From Aequoribacter fuscus (lineage in GTDB: Bacteria; Pseudomonadota; Gammaproteobacteria; Pseudomonadales; Halieaceae), in contig NZ_CP036423.1 in the NCBI RefSeq assembly GCF_009910365.1, positions 1,550,001 to 1,614,000 on the forward strand: a DNA stretch of 64,000 nucleotides. The letters run 5' to 3'. Below the pieces are notes generated by a model. The model worked only from the letters and a program-made list of their open reading frames with translations, was not told the origin of the DNA and did not search any database. Below are positions 21,409-31,387 of the stretch, piece after piece; within the stretch, counting starts at the first letter, position 1; every line of letters starts with the position of its first letter. Both the position numbers and the translations under genes were made by a program.

Positions 21409-23142
21409 TTAGTGGAATTCGCGCTGAACGCCGCCCATGGGCTCTGGCGTGTAGTGTCGGAGGCAGAATGCCATTTGCTCACCCAGCACTTGACGCAGAT
21501 CCGAGGGCATGACGATTTGCGAAATTGACCCAAGGCTCAACGCTTCGTTGGGGTTCATGAGCTCTCGCTCGTAGCGCTGTGCCAACAGCTGCTCTTCTGC
21601 CTTAACCCAGTCATTTACTAATCCCGTCGCCGTTTCTAGGGCTTCGTTTTCGCTCATGCCTGCTGCACGCTGGGCTTCGGCTTCCTGAACGACTTTGGTT
21701 TTGGCGGACTGGCGAATTTTACGGAGCTCATCTTTGTACACATACTCGACACCCGCAGGCCCCATAACGGCCACGCGTGTGGTAGGCAATGCAACGACGA
21801 AGTCTGCTCCCGTCGGGTAGTTGTTGTAAGACGCATAGGCGCCCCCGAAGGCGTTACGTACCAAAACAAGGAAACGAGGTGTTCTTAGGTCGACAATGGC
21901 GTCGAGCATCGCGCGACCTGCCTGAACAATCCCTCTGCTTTCTTGCTCTCGCCCCGGTAAAAACCCGGTGGTATCTTCCAAGAAAATAATGGGGATGTTG
22001 TACAAGTTGCAAAAGCGGATGAAACGCGCATTTTTGTAGGCCGCGTCAACATCGATCTGCCCCGAGGCTACCGCTGAATTGTTGGCCACAAAGCCCACAA
22101 CGTTGCCCCCCATACGCCCTAGAGCTGTAATTGTGTTGCGCGCGCGCTCAGGCTGTATTTCTAAAAAGTCACCATGATCACACAGCTGCTGGATCAGGAT
22201 GCTAATATCGATGGGCGTGTTGAAGCCTGTTGGCGAATTGAAGGCTTGCTTGAGTAATATGTCGATATCCCATGTTTTGCGACTCAGGGGGTCGCTGGAA
22301 GCTTGCACGGGCGCTAATTCGCCAGAATGGCTGGGCAAATAGTTGAGCAACTCGCGGACTTTTCTCAGCGCTGCGACCTCATCGGGCACGACGAAGTCGG
22401 TGACGCCACTCTGAGAATGCACTTTAGGTCCCCCTAACTCGTCTGGGGTCACGTCCTCGCCGAGTACAGATTTAACAACGCCGGGACCGGTTAATCCGAA
22501 GAAGGTCTCGTTCGGCTGTATTAAAAAGCTACCTTGTCGAGGCAGGTATGAACCACCACCTGCGTTAAAGCCAAACATACACATAATACTGGGTACGACG
22601 CCCGAGATTTTGCGCAAAGCAGTGAACGCGTCGGCATAACCATCGAGGCCACCAACACCAGCTGGGATATAGGCTCCCGCCGAATCATTTAAACCAACGA
22701 CTGGAATTTTACGTTTTGCGGCGAGTTCGAACAGTCGCGCCAACTTCTTTCCGTTGGTGGCGTCCATAGACCCTGCACGCACGGTGAAATCGTGCCCATA
22801 CACGGCAACGTCACGGCCATTGACCTGTATAAGCCCTGTGACCAACGAGGCGCCATCGAGGTTAGGGCCCCAGTTTTGATAGAAAACCGTAAATGGTCCG
22901 TCGGTCAGGCACTGGATGCGTTCCCAGATTGTCATGCGATTCTTTTGATGCTGACGCATTATCGCTTTCGTGCCAGCAGCCACATGAGGTCGCTGCTGCA
23001 AATTCCAACCGGCCTCCAACGACTTCTCGTAAAGTCCTGGTTCACCAACGATCGCCCCGGGCACAGTAAATTGCTTGTTCTGCTTCTTCTGAAACGGATT
23101 GGAAAGCGTGGGCTCGAGTTGTTCCGTGTTTTGTTTGGTCAT
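21409..23142 (-). CDS. pccB: Acyl-CoA carboxylase carboxyltransferase subunit, probable propionyl-CoA carboxylase beta
   Basis: A crotonase-fold carboxyltransferase of ~577 aa that moves the carboxyl group from biotin to propionyl-CoA. N-lobe features include [23 protein letters not shown] and [11 protein letters not shown]-lobe features include [18 protein letters not shown] and [11 protein letters not shown] start at ATG 23142, which has AAGAGAC eight bases upstream; a GTG at 23217 would add 25 unrelated residues. It is the first gene of the propionyl-CoA operon, 30 bases before the biotin subunit. Acetyl-CoA specificity cannot be excluded from sequence. Confidence 0.93.
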   Translation of the reverse strand: MTKQNTEQLEPTLSNPFQKKQNKQFTVPGAIVGEPGLYEKSLEAGWNLQQRPHVAAGTKAIMRQHQKNRMTIWERIQCLTDGPFTVFYQNWGPNLDGASLVTGLIQVNGRDVAVYGHDFTVRAGSMDATNGKKLARLFELAAKRKIPVVGLNDSAGAYIPAGVGGLDGYADAFTALRKISGVVPSIMCMFGFNAGGGSYLPRQGSFLIQPNETFFGLTGPGVVKSVLGEDVTPDELGGPKVHSQSGVTDFVVPDEVAALRKVRELLNYLPSHSGELAPVQASSDPLSRKTWDIDILLKQAFNSPTGFNTPIDISILIQQLCDHGDFLEIQPERARNTITALGRMGGNVVGFVANNSAVASGQIDVDAAYKNARFIRFCNLYNIPIIFLEDTTGFLPGREQESRGIVQAGRAMLDAIVDLRTPRFLVLVRNAFGGAYASYNNYPTGADFVVALPTTRVAVMGPAGVEYVYKDELRKIRQSAKTKVVQEAEAQRAAGMSENEALETATGLVNDWVKAEEQLLAQRYERELMNPNEALSLGSISQIVMPSDLRQVLGEQMAFCLRHYTPEPMGGVQREFH

Positions 23143-23190
23143 AGAGTCGTGTCTCTTATTGTACTCAAGAGTGCGTTGTGGGTGTTCATT

Positions 23191-23206
23191 ACTTGGCACG
23201 TCAAGT
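23191..23206. promoter_or_regulatory. Possible operator upstream of the propionyl-CoA operon
   Basis: ACTTG and CAAGT form an inverted repeat with a six-base centre, about 50 bases upstream of the pccB ATG. An overlapping CAAGTGCTTG near-palindrome follows. The spacing suits a dimeric regulator, but no regulator gene is adjacent and I recognise no consensus. Confidence 0.25.
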
Positions 23207-23386
23207 GCTTGAACCACCTTGCGTTTCGTTAAAAATTAAAGCTTGCCCACACTACCGCAACGGCCAAGAAAGTCAATTTGTGACCTGTATATGCGATTGA
23301 AATTAGGACCCTCATTTGGCTTAGATCGCATGATGCCGCAAGACCGATTAAACTAGAGCACCTGTTCATCATTGTGATCTTAGTTC

Positions 23387-24715
23387 ATGACCCGAGCCCC
23401 AAGTTGCATTCCGCTTTCCCTGCCCTCAGACGCCGCAAGCGCCATAGCAACGCAGCTGCACGGTGAGCGCGGTTTCATCTGGTTGGACAGCGCTAACAGT
23501 GGCGGGCAAGCACAAGGTTTCAGTTTGGTATCGTGCACGCCATCCGAAACGATCGCCCATCGGCCCGGTAGTGCGAGCGCATCGGACTTCTTGGACAACT
23601 GGAATCAGGCCTATCTCAAGCGAGCAAATCAACACGGATCGTCAGTGCCGTTCACTGGCGGTTGGCTAGGCGCCTTGCACTACGATTTTGGTGAAGAGCT
23701 CATGGGTATTAACCGCAATTATTCTGAGAACGGCGCTACCGCTTATGTAGCTTACCACCCGTGGGCAATCGTTTTTGATCACCAGACCAAGTGTTCTTAC
23801 TGGGTCGACGACGGCCGCCCTCTCGATGACTTCGCATACGCACTCAAAAGCGCCCTGCTCAATCGAATTGAGTCTTATCCCGTACCCGAAATTGGCGCGC
23901 TCGAGGCGCTGACATGGAGGGCCATCGAGCCTAAACATGACTATTTAGATAAGGTCGAAAAAATATTGCAGTACCTATTGGCGGGCGACAGCTACCAGGT
24001 GAACTATGCACAACCTTTCGAAACGCAACTGAAGGGCTCTGTCTGGTCGCGATATCTCGCTCTGCGTACGAAAAATGCAGCGCCATTCAGCGCCTGTCTG
24101 CTCCAGACCTCGCTAGACGATATATTGTGTTTTTCGCCCGAGCTTTTCATTAGGGGCAATGACTCTTTACTGGTCACGCAACCGATTAAAGGGACAACGC
24201 CAAGGCATGACGATCCGGATATCGATCGCAGGCTCGCCGAAGAGCTCAGTGACTCGCGCAAAAACCGCGCAGAAAACGTGATGATCGTGGATTTACTCCG
24301 TAACGACTTAGGCCGTGTATGTACTCCGGGTTCTATTCGTGTGAATTCGCTGTGCGAACTCCACTCTTACCCCAGCGTTCACCACCTGGTCAGCGAAGTT
24401 CAGGGCACTCTTGCTAAAGAGATGACACCGATTGATGCTCTAAAAGCCACATTTCCGGGCGGCTCTATCACGGGAGCGCCAAAAAAACGCTCTATGGAAA
24501 TCATTCGGGAACTCGAAGGACTCCCCCGAGGTATTTACTGCGGTAGCATCTTGGCACTGTCGAATAACGGCAATTTTACGTCGAACATCGCCATTCGTAC
24601 CATCAGCATCAAAGATGGCTGCGCACGAGTTTGGGGTGGTGGCGGGATTGTGGCCGACTCAAACGCCGACGATGAGTACCAAGAGACGTTTGATAAGCTA
24701 TCGAAGATTTTGTAA
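23387..24715 (+). CDS. pabB: Aminodeoxychorismate synthase component I
   Basis: PabB aminates chorismate to 4-amino-4-deoxychorismate for folate synthesis, using ammonia from a PabA glutaminase. The 442-aa chorismate-binding domain shows P-I-K-G-T-T-P-R near 263; the Lys there is the PabB-type residue (TrpE has Ala). It also has E-N-V-M-I-V-D-L-L-R-N-D-L-G-R-V and the F-P-G-G-S-I-T-G-A-P-K-K-R signature near 363. It is divergent from the propionyl-CoA operon. PabB beside thrH and cysB recalls the Pseudomonas arrangement. Two other folate/chorismate genes, aroC and folE, are elsewhere in the window. Confidence 0.95.
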   Translation: MTRAPSCIPLSLPSDAASAIATQLHGERGFIWLDSANSGGQAQGFSLVSCTPSETIAHRPGSASASDFLDNWNQAYLKRANQHGSSVPFTGGWLGALHYDFGEELMGINRNYSENGATAYVAYHPWAIVFDHQTKCSYWVDDGRPLDDFAYALKSALLNRIESYPVPEIGALEALTWRAIEPKHDYLDKVEKILQYLLAGDSYQVNYAQPFETQLKGSVWSRYLALRTKNAAPFSACLLQTSLDDILCFSPELFIRGNDSLLVTQPIKGTTPRHDDPDIDRRLAEELSDSRKNRAENVMIVDLLRNDLGRVCTPGSIRVNSLCELHSYPSVHHLVSEVQGTLAKEMTPIDALKATFPGGSITGAPKKRSMEIIRELEGLPRGIYCGSILALSNNGNFTSNIAIRTISIKDGCARVWGGGGIVADSNADDEYQETFDKLSKIL

Positions 24716-24716
24716 T

Positions 24717-24749
24717 AGCGCTCTGTAACCGATGGCGATCCAGAGCGCT
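24717..24749. terminator. Possible bidirectional hairpin between pabB and thrH
   Basis: A 9-bp inverted repeat (AGCGCTCTG/CAGAGCGCT) with a 15-base loop starts at the pabB stop codon and lies before the thrH stop. No clear T run follows on either strand, so termination efficiency is doubtful. Confidence 0.35.
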
Positions 24750-24766
24750 GAGGCAAGCGTTTAGAA

Positions 24767-25384
24767 CTACAGCTTGATGTCTCGACTGCTCGCATTGGCG
24801 ATTAAACGCTTCAGATCGTCATATTCATCTACTGCTTGAAATTGCGGGAATTCAGCTTTGACGTTGGCTGGCGCGTGAAACAAGAAGCCTACATCAGCCT
24901 CGGACAGCATCGTGGTGTCGTTGTAGCTGTCACCTGCAGCAAAGATGGTGTAGTTGAGGCTGTGTAGGGCTTTGATCGACGCCCGCTTGGGGTCTTTTTG
25001 CCGCAAGTGGTAATTCACTACCATGCCGTCGGTATCGGTCTCGAGTCGGTGACAAAACAAGGTAGGCCACCCGAGTTGTTTCATGAGCGGCGCTGAGAAC
25101 TCGTAAAAGGTGTCGCTCAAAATAATGACTTGGAAGTTCTCGTTCAACCAGTCGACGAAGGCCTTTGCTCCAGGCAGAGGCTCGAGTGTCGCGATCACGT
25201 CCTGGATATCGCTTAACTTCAAGTTATTGTCGCGTAGAATTTGCAGACGATATTGCATGAGCACATCGTAATCCGGTTCATCACGGGTCGTTTTCTTCAA
25301 CGCCTCTATTCCAGTTTTCTCGGCAAATGCAATCCATATCTCGGGAATCAAAACGCCTTCGAGATCTAAACAAACTAGTTCCAC
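24767..25384 (-). CDS. thrH: Phosphoserine phosphatase/homoserine phosphotransferase ThrH
   Basis: A HAD-superfamily enzyme of 205 aa. Known ThrH proteins dephosphorylate phosphoserine and can pass the phosphate to homoserine. Motif I is the atypical C-L-D-L-E-G-V-L-I-P (D-x-E instead of the usual D-x-D), which is typical of ThrH. Motif II is I-I-L-S-D-T-F near 92, and motif III includes K-R near 135 and A-A-G-D-S-Y-N-D-T near 152. It starts at GTG 25384 with AAAGGA well placed upstream. It lies 15 bases downstream of cysB, so the two are likely co-transcribed. Confidence 0.92.
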   Translation of the reverse strand: MELVCLDLEGVLIPEIWIAFAEKTGIEALKKTTRDEPDYDVLMQYRLQILRDNNLKLSDIQDVIATLEPLPGAKAFVDWLNENFQVIILSDTFYEFSAPLMKQLGWPTLFCHRLETDTDGMVVNYHLRQKDPKRASIKALHSLNYTIFAAGDSYNDTTMLSEADVGFLFHAPANVKAEFPQFQAVDEYDDLKRLIANASSRDIKL

Positions 25385-25399
25385 TGTATATCCTTTTGA

Positions 25400-26377
<978 letters not shown>

Positions 26378-26436
26378 TTAACGCCCACCGTCTTATAACG
26401 ATAGGTTACAACTAAGCACGGTTACCCACAAGTTAG

Positions 26437-27330
26437 TTATAACTTGTCCGCCCCCTGATTTGCCACACCGTGGGGCACGTGTCCTGTGGCGACATGTGCG
26501 CTCGCCGACGCACAATGTGAGGCTTGATCATCGAAAAACACGTCGGCTTGATAGGCCTTTAGAAAAGCTGACTTGTCCATACCACCCAAAAAAATAGATT
26601 CGTCGATTCGAACATTCCAAGCTCTCAACGTGCGAATGACCCTCTCGTGCGCTGGCGCAGATCGGGCTGTGACAAGCGCTGTTCGAATGGGCGATTCGTG
26701 CTCCGGTGCTGACTGCTGCAAATCGTGAAGTGCCCCTAAAAAGCCTCTAAAAGGTCCCCCTGACAGCGGCTGTTTTGCCGACGCCCGCTCGGACGCTGTA
26801 AACGCCTCAAGTCCCTCTTGTTTATAAATGCGCTCAGCCTCGTCGGAAAACAGTACGGCATCACCATCGAACGCAACGCGGAGCTGCGCATTGCTTGATT
26901 TCGTTGTACCGTGGGACACTAGAGTTGCTGCCGCCACACCATTATCCAGCGCGTGTCGCACATCTTCGGCCTCGGTCGACAAAAACAAGTGACACCCAAA
27001 GGCAGTGATGTATCGCCACGGCGCATCCCCGCCGCAAAACGCGGCTCGCGTGATCGACAGTTGGTGATGTTCTATGGAGTTGAATACTCTAAGCCCCGTA
27101 TCGGCGCTATTACGAGACAGCAGCACGACCTCAACGCCCGCATCAAAGCGAGCGTTAAGATCCAGCAACTTCCTTACGAAACCAAAAGCCTCTCCGGGCG
27201 CGAGAGGTTCATCCTCATGCGCAATCTGGTACGCGGCATAGGCATCGAGCCCCTGCTCCTCGTAGACGCGGTGACTCTCTCGCATGTCAAATAGCGCGCG
27301 CGAGGAAATCGCGATAACCAGATTGGGCAT
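26437..27330 (-). CDS. 5'-nucleotidase (NT5-type, cytosolic)
   Basis: A 297-aa protein of the bacterial cytosolic 5'-nucleotidase family (eukaryotic NT5C1-like), which dephosphorylates nucleoside monophosphates. Recognisable segments are A-I-S-S-R-A-L-F-D at the start (a HAD-like motif), V-V-L-L-S-R-N-S-A-D-T-G near 68, and the Y-I-T-A-F-G-C-H-L-F-L-S-T segment. V-A-F-D-G-D-A-V-L-F-S-D-E near 153 is an internal D-x-D motif, and F-L-G-G-M-D-K follows near the C-terminus. It is just two bases downstream of yajC and may share its transcript. Its stop codon sits inside a small 7-bp hairpin (26428-26447). Confidence 0.88.
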   Translation of the reverse strand: MPNLVIAISSRALFDMRESHRVYEEQGLDAYAAYQIAHEDEPLAPGEAFGFVRKLLDLNARFDAGVEVVLLSRNSADTGLRVFNSIEHHQLSITRAAFCGGDAPWRYITAFGCHLFLSTEAEDVRHALDNGVAAATLVSHGTTKSSNAQLRVAFDGDAVLFSDEAERIYKQEGLEAFTASERASAKQPLSGGPFRGFLGALHDLQQSAPEHESPIRTALVTARSAPAHERVIRTLRAWNVRIDESIFLGGMDKSAFLKAYQADVFFDDQASHCASASAHVATGHVPHGVANQGADKL

Positions 27331-27332
27331 AA

Positions 27333-27677
27333 TTAGGCGTCAGTACCGATATTCTTCAGCGTCCCTTTCGGCAACACTGCGTGCACGTGTAACCGCTGAA
27401 ATTTCATGTCCACCTTATCGGCTACGGTGACCACCATATAGGTATCGTCGAGTTTAGCGACACGTCCCAGTATGCCAGAGGTGGTAATAATTTCGTCGCC
27501 CTTGGCCAAGTTGCTGACCAGCTCTTGATGCTCTTTTTGGCGTTTGCGTTGCGGGCGAATGGCAATGAAGTAAAACAGCACGAAGAGGCCGACCAAAAAG
27601 AAAATTTGGAACAGTTCGCCACCGGGTGGCGCCGCATTCGCTGCTTGAGCATGTGCTGCTGGGATAAAAAAACTCAT
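27333..27677 (-). CDS. yajC: Preprotein translocase accessory subunit YajC
   Basis: YajC is the small accessory subunit of the SecDF complex. The ~114-aa protein starts at ATG 27677 (M-S-F-F-I-P-A-A-H-A-Q-A) with GGACTCC-type leader bases. It has one transmembrane helix (F-Q-I-F-F-L-V-G-L-F-V-L-F-Y-F-I-A-I-R-P), followed by the basic Q-R-K-R-Q-K segment and the G-D-E-I-I-T-T-S-G-I-L-G core. A longer frame from 27749 adds unrelated residues. It is unusual that tgt, secD and secF are not adjacent; the neighbours are a 5'-nucleotidase and a MarR gene. It could be a second copy. Confidence 0.93.
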   Translation of the reverse strand: MSFFIPAAHAQAANAAPPGGELFQIFFLVGLFVLFYFIAIRPQRKRQKEHQELVSNLAKGDEIITTSGILGRVAKLDDTYMVVTVADKVDMKFQRLHVHAVLPKGTLKNIGTDA

Positions 27678-27832
27678 AGAGGACTCCGGGTTATAATCGA
27701 AGCGACATGCTACGAAACTTCGTAAAAAACGTCCATTAATTACGCACAAAGATCACCCTTTTTCTTCGGTCGGGCTCGATGATTTGTCTGCGGCTGCCAG
27801 CATTAATACCGCAAAATTAAGCAGTAAAGCCC

Positions 27833-27861
27833 TTTACATTACAAAAAGTTTAGACAACAAT
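27833..27861 (+). promoter_or_regulatory. Candidate sigma-70 promoter for the MarR-family gene
   Basis: TTTACA (five of six -35 bases) and AACAAT (four of six -10 bases) are separated by 17 bases, about 60 bases upstream of the MarR start. The match is visible by eye only and has no independent support. Confidence 0.3.
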
Positions 27862-27922
27862 GCGTCACAATTCTCGAAAGAGTTGGGTCTGGCCCACACT
27901 CTGCGTTATCAAGGAATGTAAA

Positions 27923-28372
27923 ATGTTAGATCGCGTACTTCCCCGCACACTGCTCGCTTTAGGGCGCGCTTTTGAAAAACGTGCACTATCGGCTCTCTAT
28001 GCCGATGGTCATTTAGGATTGCGGCCCTCTCACTTCGCCGTATTCTCTTACATCGGCCTCGGTACTGTGCGCGTGTCTGAACTTGCCGACAGAGCCCAAC
28101 AAACGCAACAAGGCATGGGGAAAACCTTACGGGAGCTCGAGCAGATGGGTTATATCGAGCGCGCGATCGATTCGCAGGACCGCCGCGCGAAAGCGATCAA
28201 GCTCACAAAGAACGGCCGAAAGGTCGCCGAGCACATTGCCAAGACTTTCAGCGCGATACGAGCAGAGCAAGCGGAACAACTGGGTCAGAAGGATTATGAA
28301 ACCTTTGTCGCCTTGCTCGATAAACTAGTAGGCGTCACTGGATTAGAGACTCCCGCACCTTTTTGGAAGTAA
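27923..28372 (+). CDS. MarR-family transcriptional regulator
   Basis: A 149-aa winged helix-turn-helix repressor of the MarR family. I start at ATG 27923, which has AAGGAATGTAA upstream; an in-frame start at 27860 lacks a ribosome site. The DNA-binding part is near residues 45-95: S-H-F-A-V-F-S-Y-I, R-V-S-E-L-A-D-R, T-Q-Q-G-M-G-K-T-L-R-E-L-E as the recognition helix, and the wing D-S-Q-D-R-R-A-K-A-I-K-L-T. The ligand is unknown. It is convergent with bcp with no bases between the stop codons. Its target may be itself, or the divergent yajC operon. Confidence 0.88.
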   Translation: MLDRVLPRTLLALGRAFEKRALSALYADGHLGLRPSHFAVFSYIGLGTVRVSELADRAQQTQQGMGKTLRELEQMGYIERAIDSQDRRAKAIKLTKNGRKVAEHIAKTFSAIRAEQAEQLGQKDYETFVALLDKLVGVTGLETPAPFWK

Positions 28373-28834
28373 TTAGCCGATTAGAGCGAGCACGTCGTCG
28401 TGATGAGTCTTGGTCTTCACTGTGGCCATCACATGGGAAATGACACCATTGCCGTCGATGACGAATGTGCTCCGCAATATCCCCATAAACTCTCGACCCA
28501 TAAACTTCTTGAGGCCCCACGCGCCATAGGCTTCGGCGACACTGTGGTCTTCATCCGATAAAAGGGTGAAGTTTAGATCATACTTATCTTCGAACCGTTT
28601 CAGACGCTCATGCGTGTCTGGGCTTAGGCCGAGAACGACAATGTCTCGTGCTGCGTAGGCGTCATTGGCATCCCGTAGCCCACAAGCTTGCGTCGTGCAG
28701 CCCGGTGTCATTGCTTTTGGGTAGAAATACACGACCACCGTTTTGCCCTTGTAGTCACTTAAGCGCACAAGGTCACCATTTTGGTTCTGTAATGCGAAAT
28801 CGGGGGCTTGATCACCAACGTTTAAAAAACTCAC
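28373..28834 (-). CDS. bcp: Thioredoxin-dependent thiol peroxidase (Bcp/PrxQ)
   Basis: An atypical 2-Cys peroxiredoxin of 153 aa that reduces hydroperoxides with thioredoxin. The active site is T-P-G-C-T-T-Q-A-C-G at about 43-52: the peroxidatic Cys is at about 46 and the resolving Cys is five residues later, the PrxQ/Bcp pattern. The thioredoxin fold is indicated by V-V-V-Y-F-Y-P-K-A-M before the active site and S-T-F-V-I-D near 125. In E. coli bcp follows gcvR; here gcvR is 27 kb away. trxB at 2670 would supply the reductant chain. Confidence 0.95.
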   Translation of the reverse strand: MSFLNVGDQAPDFALQNQNGDLVRLSDYKGKTVVVYFYPKAMTPGCTTQACGLRDANDAYAARDIVVLGLSPDTHERLKRFEDKYDLNFTLLSDEDHSVAEAYGAWGLKKFMGREFMGILRSTFVIDGNGVISHVMATVKTKTHHDDVLALIG

Positions 28835-28859
28835 TTATGTACTCCTTAGGTAAGGTTAA

Positions 28860-30203
28860 TTAATCGATATCGTCAGAATCGACTTCGTTCCTGTCAATAC
28901 GACCCTGATCCTTAAAGTCGGATGGAATCTGCTTCTTGTGTCGAGCGCCAAGATCGCTGAGTGCGCCGATTCTCGATACCAGGTTCCCTTTATTCGTATT
29001 CAAACGTGCTTTGGTTTGCTGCAGCGACTCGCTTGCTCTATTAACGTATCGCTCGACCTCCTGAATCGACTCCAAGACCAAAACAGCCTGATCGAATAAA
29101 CGACCCGCTTGCTCAGCTATTCGCTCTGCATTGCGATTTTGTTGCTCGTAGCGCCACACGGTCTGCACCGTTTTAAGCGTGGCCAATAAGGTGCTCGGGC
29201 TCACGACGATTACGCCTTTGTCGTAGGCTCTGCGAAACAGCTCTGGCTCACTCTCGAAGGCCGTGATGAACGCCGATTCAATCGGAATAAACAACAAAAC
29301 GAAATCCAGCGTTTGTAGGCCCTCCAGCAACTCGTAATTCTTGCTGGCAAGCGTATCAATGTGAGTTGCCACATTTCTGGCATGAATTTTCAACGCCGCA
29401 TCGCGCTCCACCTGATCTGTCGCACCCATCGCCTGTGAGTAGGCCACGAGCGAAACCTTGGAGTCGATGACGATGTCTCGTTTATCGGGTAAATGCACAA
29501 TGACGTCGGGTAATCGCTTGCGACCCGAGTCATCGCGCATTGCAACCTGGGTATCGTATTCGTAGCCCTTGCGGAGGCCGCTGTGCTCGAGTATCTGCTC
29601 AAGCACCACTTCTCCCCAATTGCCCTGCAATTTTTTGTCGCCTTTTAGAGCTTTCGCTAGGTTTTCAGCGTCTTCTGACAACTGCCGGTTGAGCTGCTTA
29701 ATTTGCTCAAGCTCCCCCTGCAAGGTGGCACGATCCTGTATTTGTTTCTCGTGAACATCCTCAATTTTTGCGCGAAAGTCTTTCAGTTGGGTCTGCAGGG
29801 GCGTCAGTGTTCGGCCCATTAACTCTGCACTGCCCTCCTGCAATTTCGCGCTTTTCTCTTCGAGCAAATGTTGCGCAAGGAGACGAAACTCCGACGACAT
29901 TTCAGTGCGAATCCGCTCGGTTTCTGTTTGGATGCTCTTATGGGCCCGTTGCAAGGCCTCATATTCCGCCGTCCTAGCAGCGAGTGACTGCGACAATTCT
30001 TGTCGCAAAACCTCTGATTCGTGCGTCCTCGAGGACTCTTTTGATAGCTGTGATTCGAGCTCGGCCTGCTTTTCGAGCAGTAAACGCTGGTTGATACGGT
30101 AGGGTCCAAGCTTCGATAGAAATATCAACAACAGCAAGCTTGTCCAAAGCGCTGCGGCGAGGATAAGCGTTGAAAGCTCAATCGTTATGGTAGGGTCACT
30201 CAC
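28860..30203 (-). CDS. rmuC: DNA recombination protein RmuC
   Basis: RmuC limits inversions at short repeats and has a predicted PD-(D/E)xK-like nuclease core. The 447-aa protein has an N-terminal transmembrane helix (about 12-30), a long coiled coil (~35-185) rich in Glu/Gln/Leu, then the core: Q-G-N-W-G-E-V-V-L-E near 195, L-P-D-V-I-V-H-L-P near 228, and V-I-D-S-K-V-S-L near 244. A basic tail follows. It starts at GTG 30203, inside the end of the upstream Nudix gene (8-base overlap), so translation is probably coupled. Confidence 0.94.
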   Translation of the reverse strand: MSDPTITIELSTLILAAALWTSLLLLIFLSKLGPYRINQRLLLEKQAELESQLSKESSRTHESEVLRQELSQSLAARTAEYEALQRAHKSIQTETERIRTEMSSEFRLLAQHLLEEKSAKLQEGSAELMGRTLTPLQTQLKDFRAKIEDVHEKQIQDRATLQGELEQIKQLNRQLSEDAENLAKALKGDKKLQGNWGEVVLEQILEHSGLRKGYEYDTQVAMRDDSGRKRLPDVIVHLPDKRDIVIDSKVSLVAYSQAMGATDQVERDAALKIHARNVATHIDTLASKNYELLEGLQTLDFVLLFIPIESAFITAFESEPELFRRAYDKGVIVVSPSTLLATLKTVQTVWRYEQQNRNAERIAEQAGRLFDQAVLVLESIQEVERYVNRASESLQQTKARLNTNKGNLVSRIGALSDLGARHKKQIPSDFKDQGRIDRNEVDSDDID

Positions 30204-30744
30204 GCTTACTTCGTCTGATTACAGTATCTACACGCATGGGGAAGCCCTTGCCCTCTGCCGCATCAGAAAAGTACGTTTTGAGTGTTTCGATGACGACTGG
30301 AAACGCGAGCTCGTCCCACGGAATCTCAGACTCACTGAACAGGCCACACTCTATGCTTTCCGGCCCGACACCAAATTCACCTGTCTCAAGTTCGCACAGA
30401 TAAAATAAGTAGACTTGATCGATGGCGGGGACATCGAAGAGGTAGTACAAAGATAGATCTTTGACTTTTGCTCGGGCCTCCTCCCAGGTTTCTCGAGCAG
30501 CGCCCTGCGCCGTTGTCTCTTGGTTCTCCATGAATCCCGCGGGCAGTGTCCATTTGCCGAACCGCGGTTCGATCGCCCGCTTGCAAAGAAGCACTTTACC
30601 TTCCCATACAGGCAGACAGCCCACAATAATTTTCGGGTTTGAATAATGAACGGTTTTGCAGCGGCCGCAGACGTGTCGCTCCCTGTCGTCATTGTCTGGG
30701 ATTTCGAGTTGAACCTCGTGCCCGCACGCGCTACAAAACTTCAT
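30196..30744 (-). CDS. Zinc-ribbon Nudix hydrolase
   Basis: A 182-aa protein with an N-terminal zinc ribbon (C-S-A-C at 4-7 and C-G-R-C at about 26-29) and a Nudix domain. The Nudix box is G-F-M-E-N-Q-E, seven residues, R-E-T-W-E-E-A-x-A at about 69-90, preceded by K-W-T-L-P-A. This arrangement is seen in the NudC-like/YfcD-neighbour family of predicted NUDIX hydrolases with an N-terminal zinc ribbon. The substrate is unknown; ADP-ribose or NADH-type molecules are plausible. The 3' end overlaps rmuC by eight bases. Confidence 0.88.
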   Translation of the reverse strand: MKFCSACGHEVQLEIPDNDDRERHVCGRCKTVHYSNPKIIVGCLPVWEGKVLLCKRAIEPRFGKWTLPAGFMENQETTAQGAARETWEEARAKVKDLSLYYLFDVPAIDQVYLFYLCELETGEFGVGPESIECGLFSESEIPWDELAFPVVIETLKTYFSDAAEGKGFPMRVDTVIRRSKRE

Positions 30745-30816
30745 TACGATGTCAGCCTAGTTGAAAAGATCATTATAAAGTTTTGTGGCGCTGAATGCAC
30801 CGCAGCATTTAGGACG

Positions 30817-31278
30817 CTAAAGAGTGTGATACTGCCCTTTGTGAAACACTAAGGGTGAGAGTGCATCGTTGACCTGATACTTATCGATGGTGCCCAATAT
30901 CAAATGGTGGTCACCCGCTGGCACAACTTGCTCGAGCGTCATTTCAAACGACGCCAAGGCCCCTATGACGAGCGGAATACCATCTTCAGACATCGCTACC
31001 TGATCGCTTTGTAAGCCATGCTGGCCCGGCTTTGCGCACTGCCCGCTGATGGCTTGCTGGTCCGAGGCAAGAATGTTGATGGCGTATTTTTTTGTACCCG
31101 TCCAAAACTCGAACAAATCTGAGGAATTTTGAATACTCCAGAGAGCGAGAGCTGGATCGAGGGAAACGGATCCAAACGAGTTAATTGTGATGCCGATTGC
31201 ACGCCCGTCAGTATTGACGGCGCTGACAACACAAACACCGGTAGCAAATTGGCCAAAGGCATTTCGCAACGCTTTCAC
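30817..31278 (-). CDS. Flavin reductase-like FMN-binding protein
   Basis: A 153-aa split-barrel flavin reductase domain protein. The typical start F-G-Q-F-A-T-G-V-C-V-V-S-A is followed by I-G-I-T-I-N-S-F-G-S-V-S-L-D-P, the usual FMN-binding stretch (T-x-N-S-F-x-S-x-S), and F-A-I-N-I-L-type residues (Y-A-I-N-I-L-A). The ending H-H-L-I-L-G-x-I is also typical. Such enzymes supply reduced FMN/FAD to monooxygenases, but no oxygenase gene lies beside it. GTG 31278 is chosen because AAGGA lies six bases upstream. Confidence 0.88.
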   Translation of the reverse strand: MKALRNAFGQFATGVCVVSAVNTDGRAIGITINSFGSVSLDPALALWSIQNSSDLFEFWTGTKKYAINILASDQQAISGQCAKPGQHGLQSDQVAMSEDGIPLVIGALASFEMTLEQVVPAGDHHLILGTIDKYQVNDALSPLVFHKGQYHTL

Positions 31279-31387
31279 AGCATATCCTTGTTCTAAAAAA
31301 TTTCGCCAAGCTTAGTCGATTTTGCTTCAAAACACAGCCGGTTTTTTGTAACGTACCAGTGCTCAAATAATTATACTAGGAGTTCAA

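Noticed and set aside
26428-26447. Seven-base hairpin at the 5'-nucleotidase stop
   Set aside because: There is no following T run, so I do not call a terminator.
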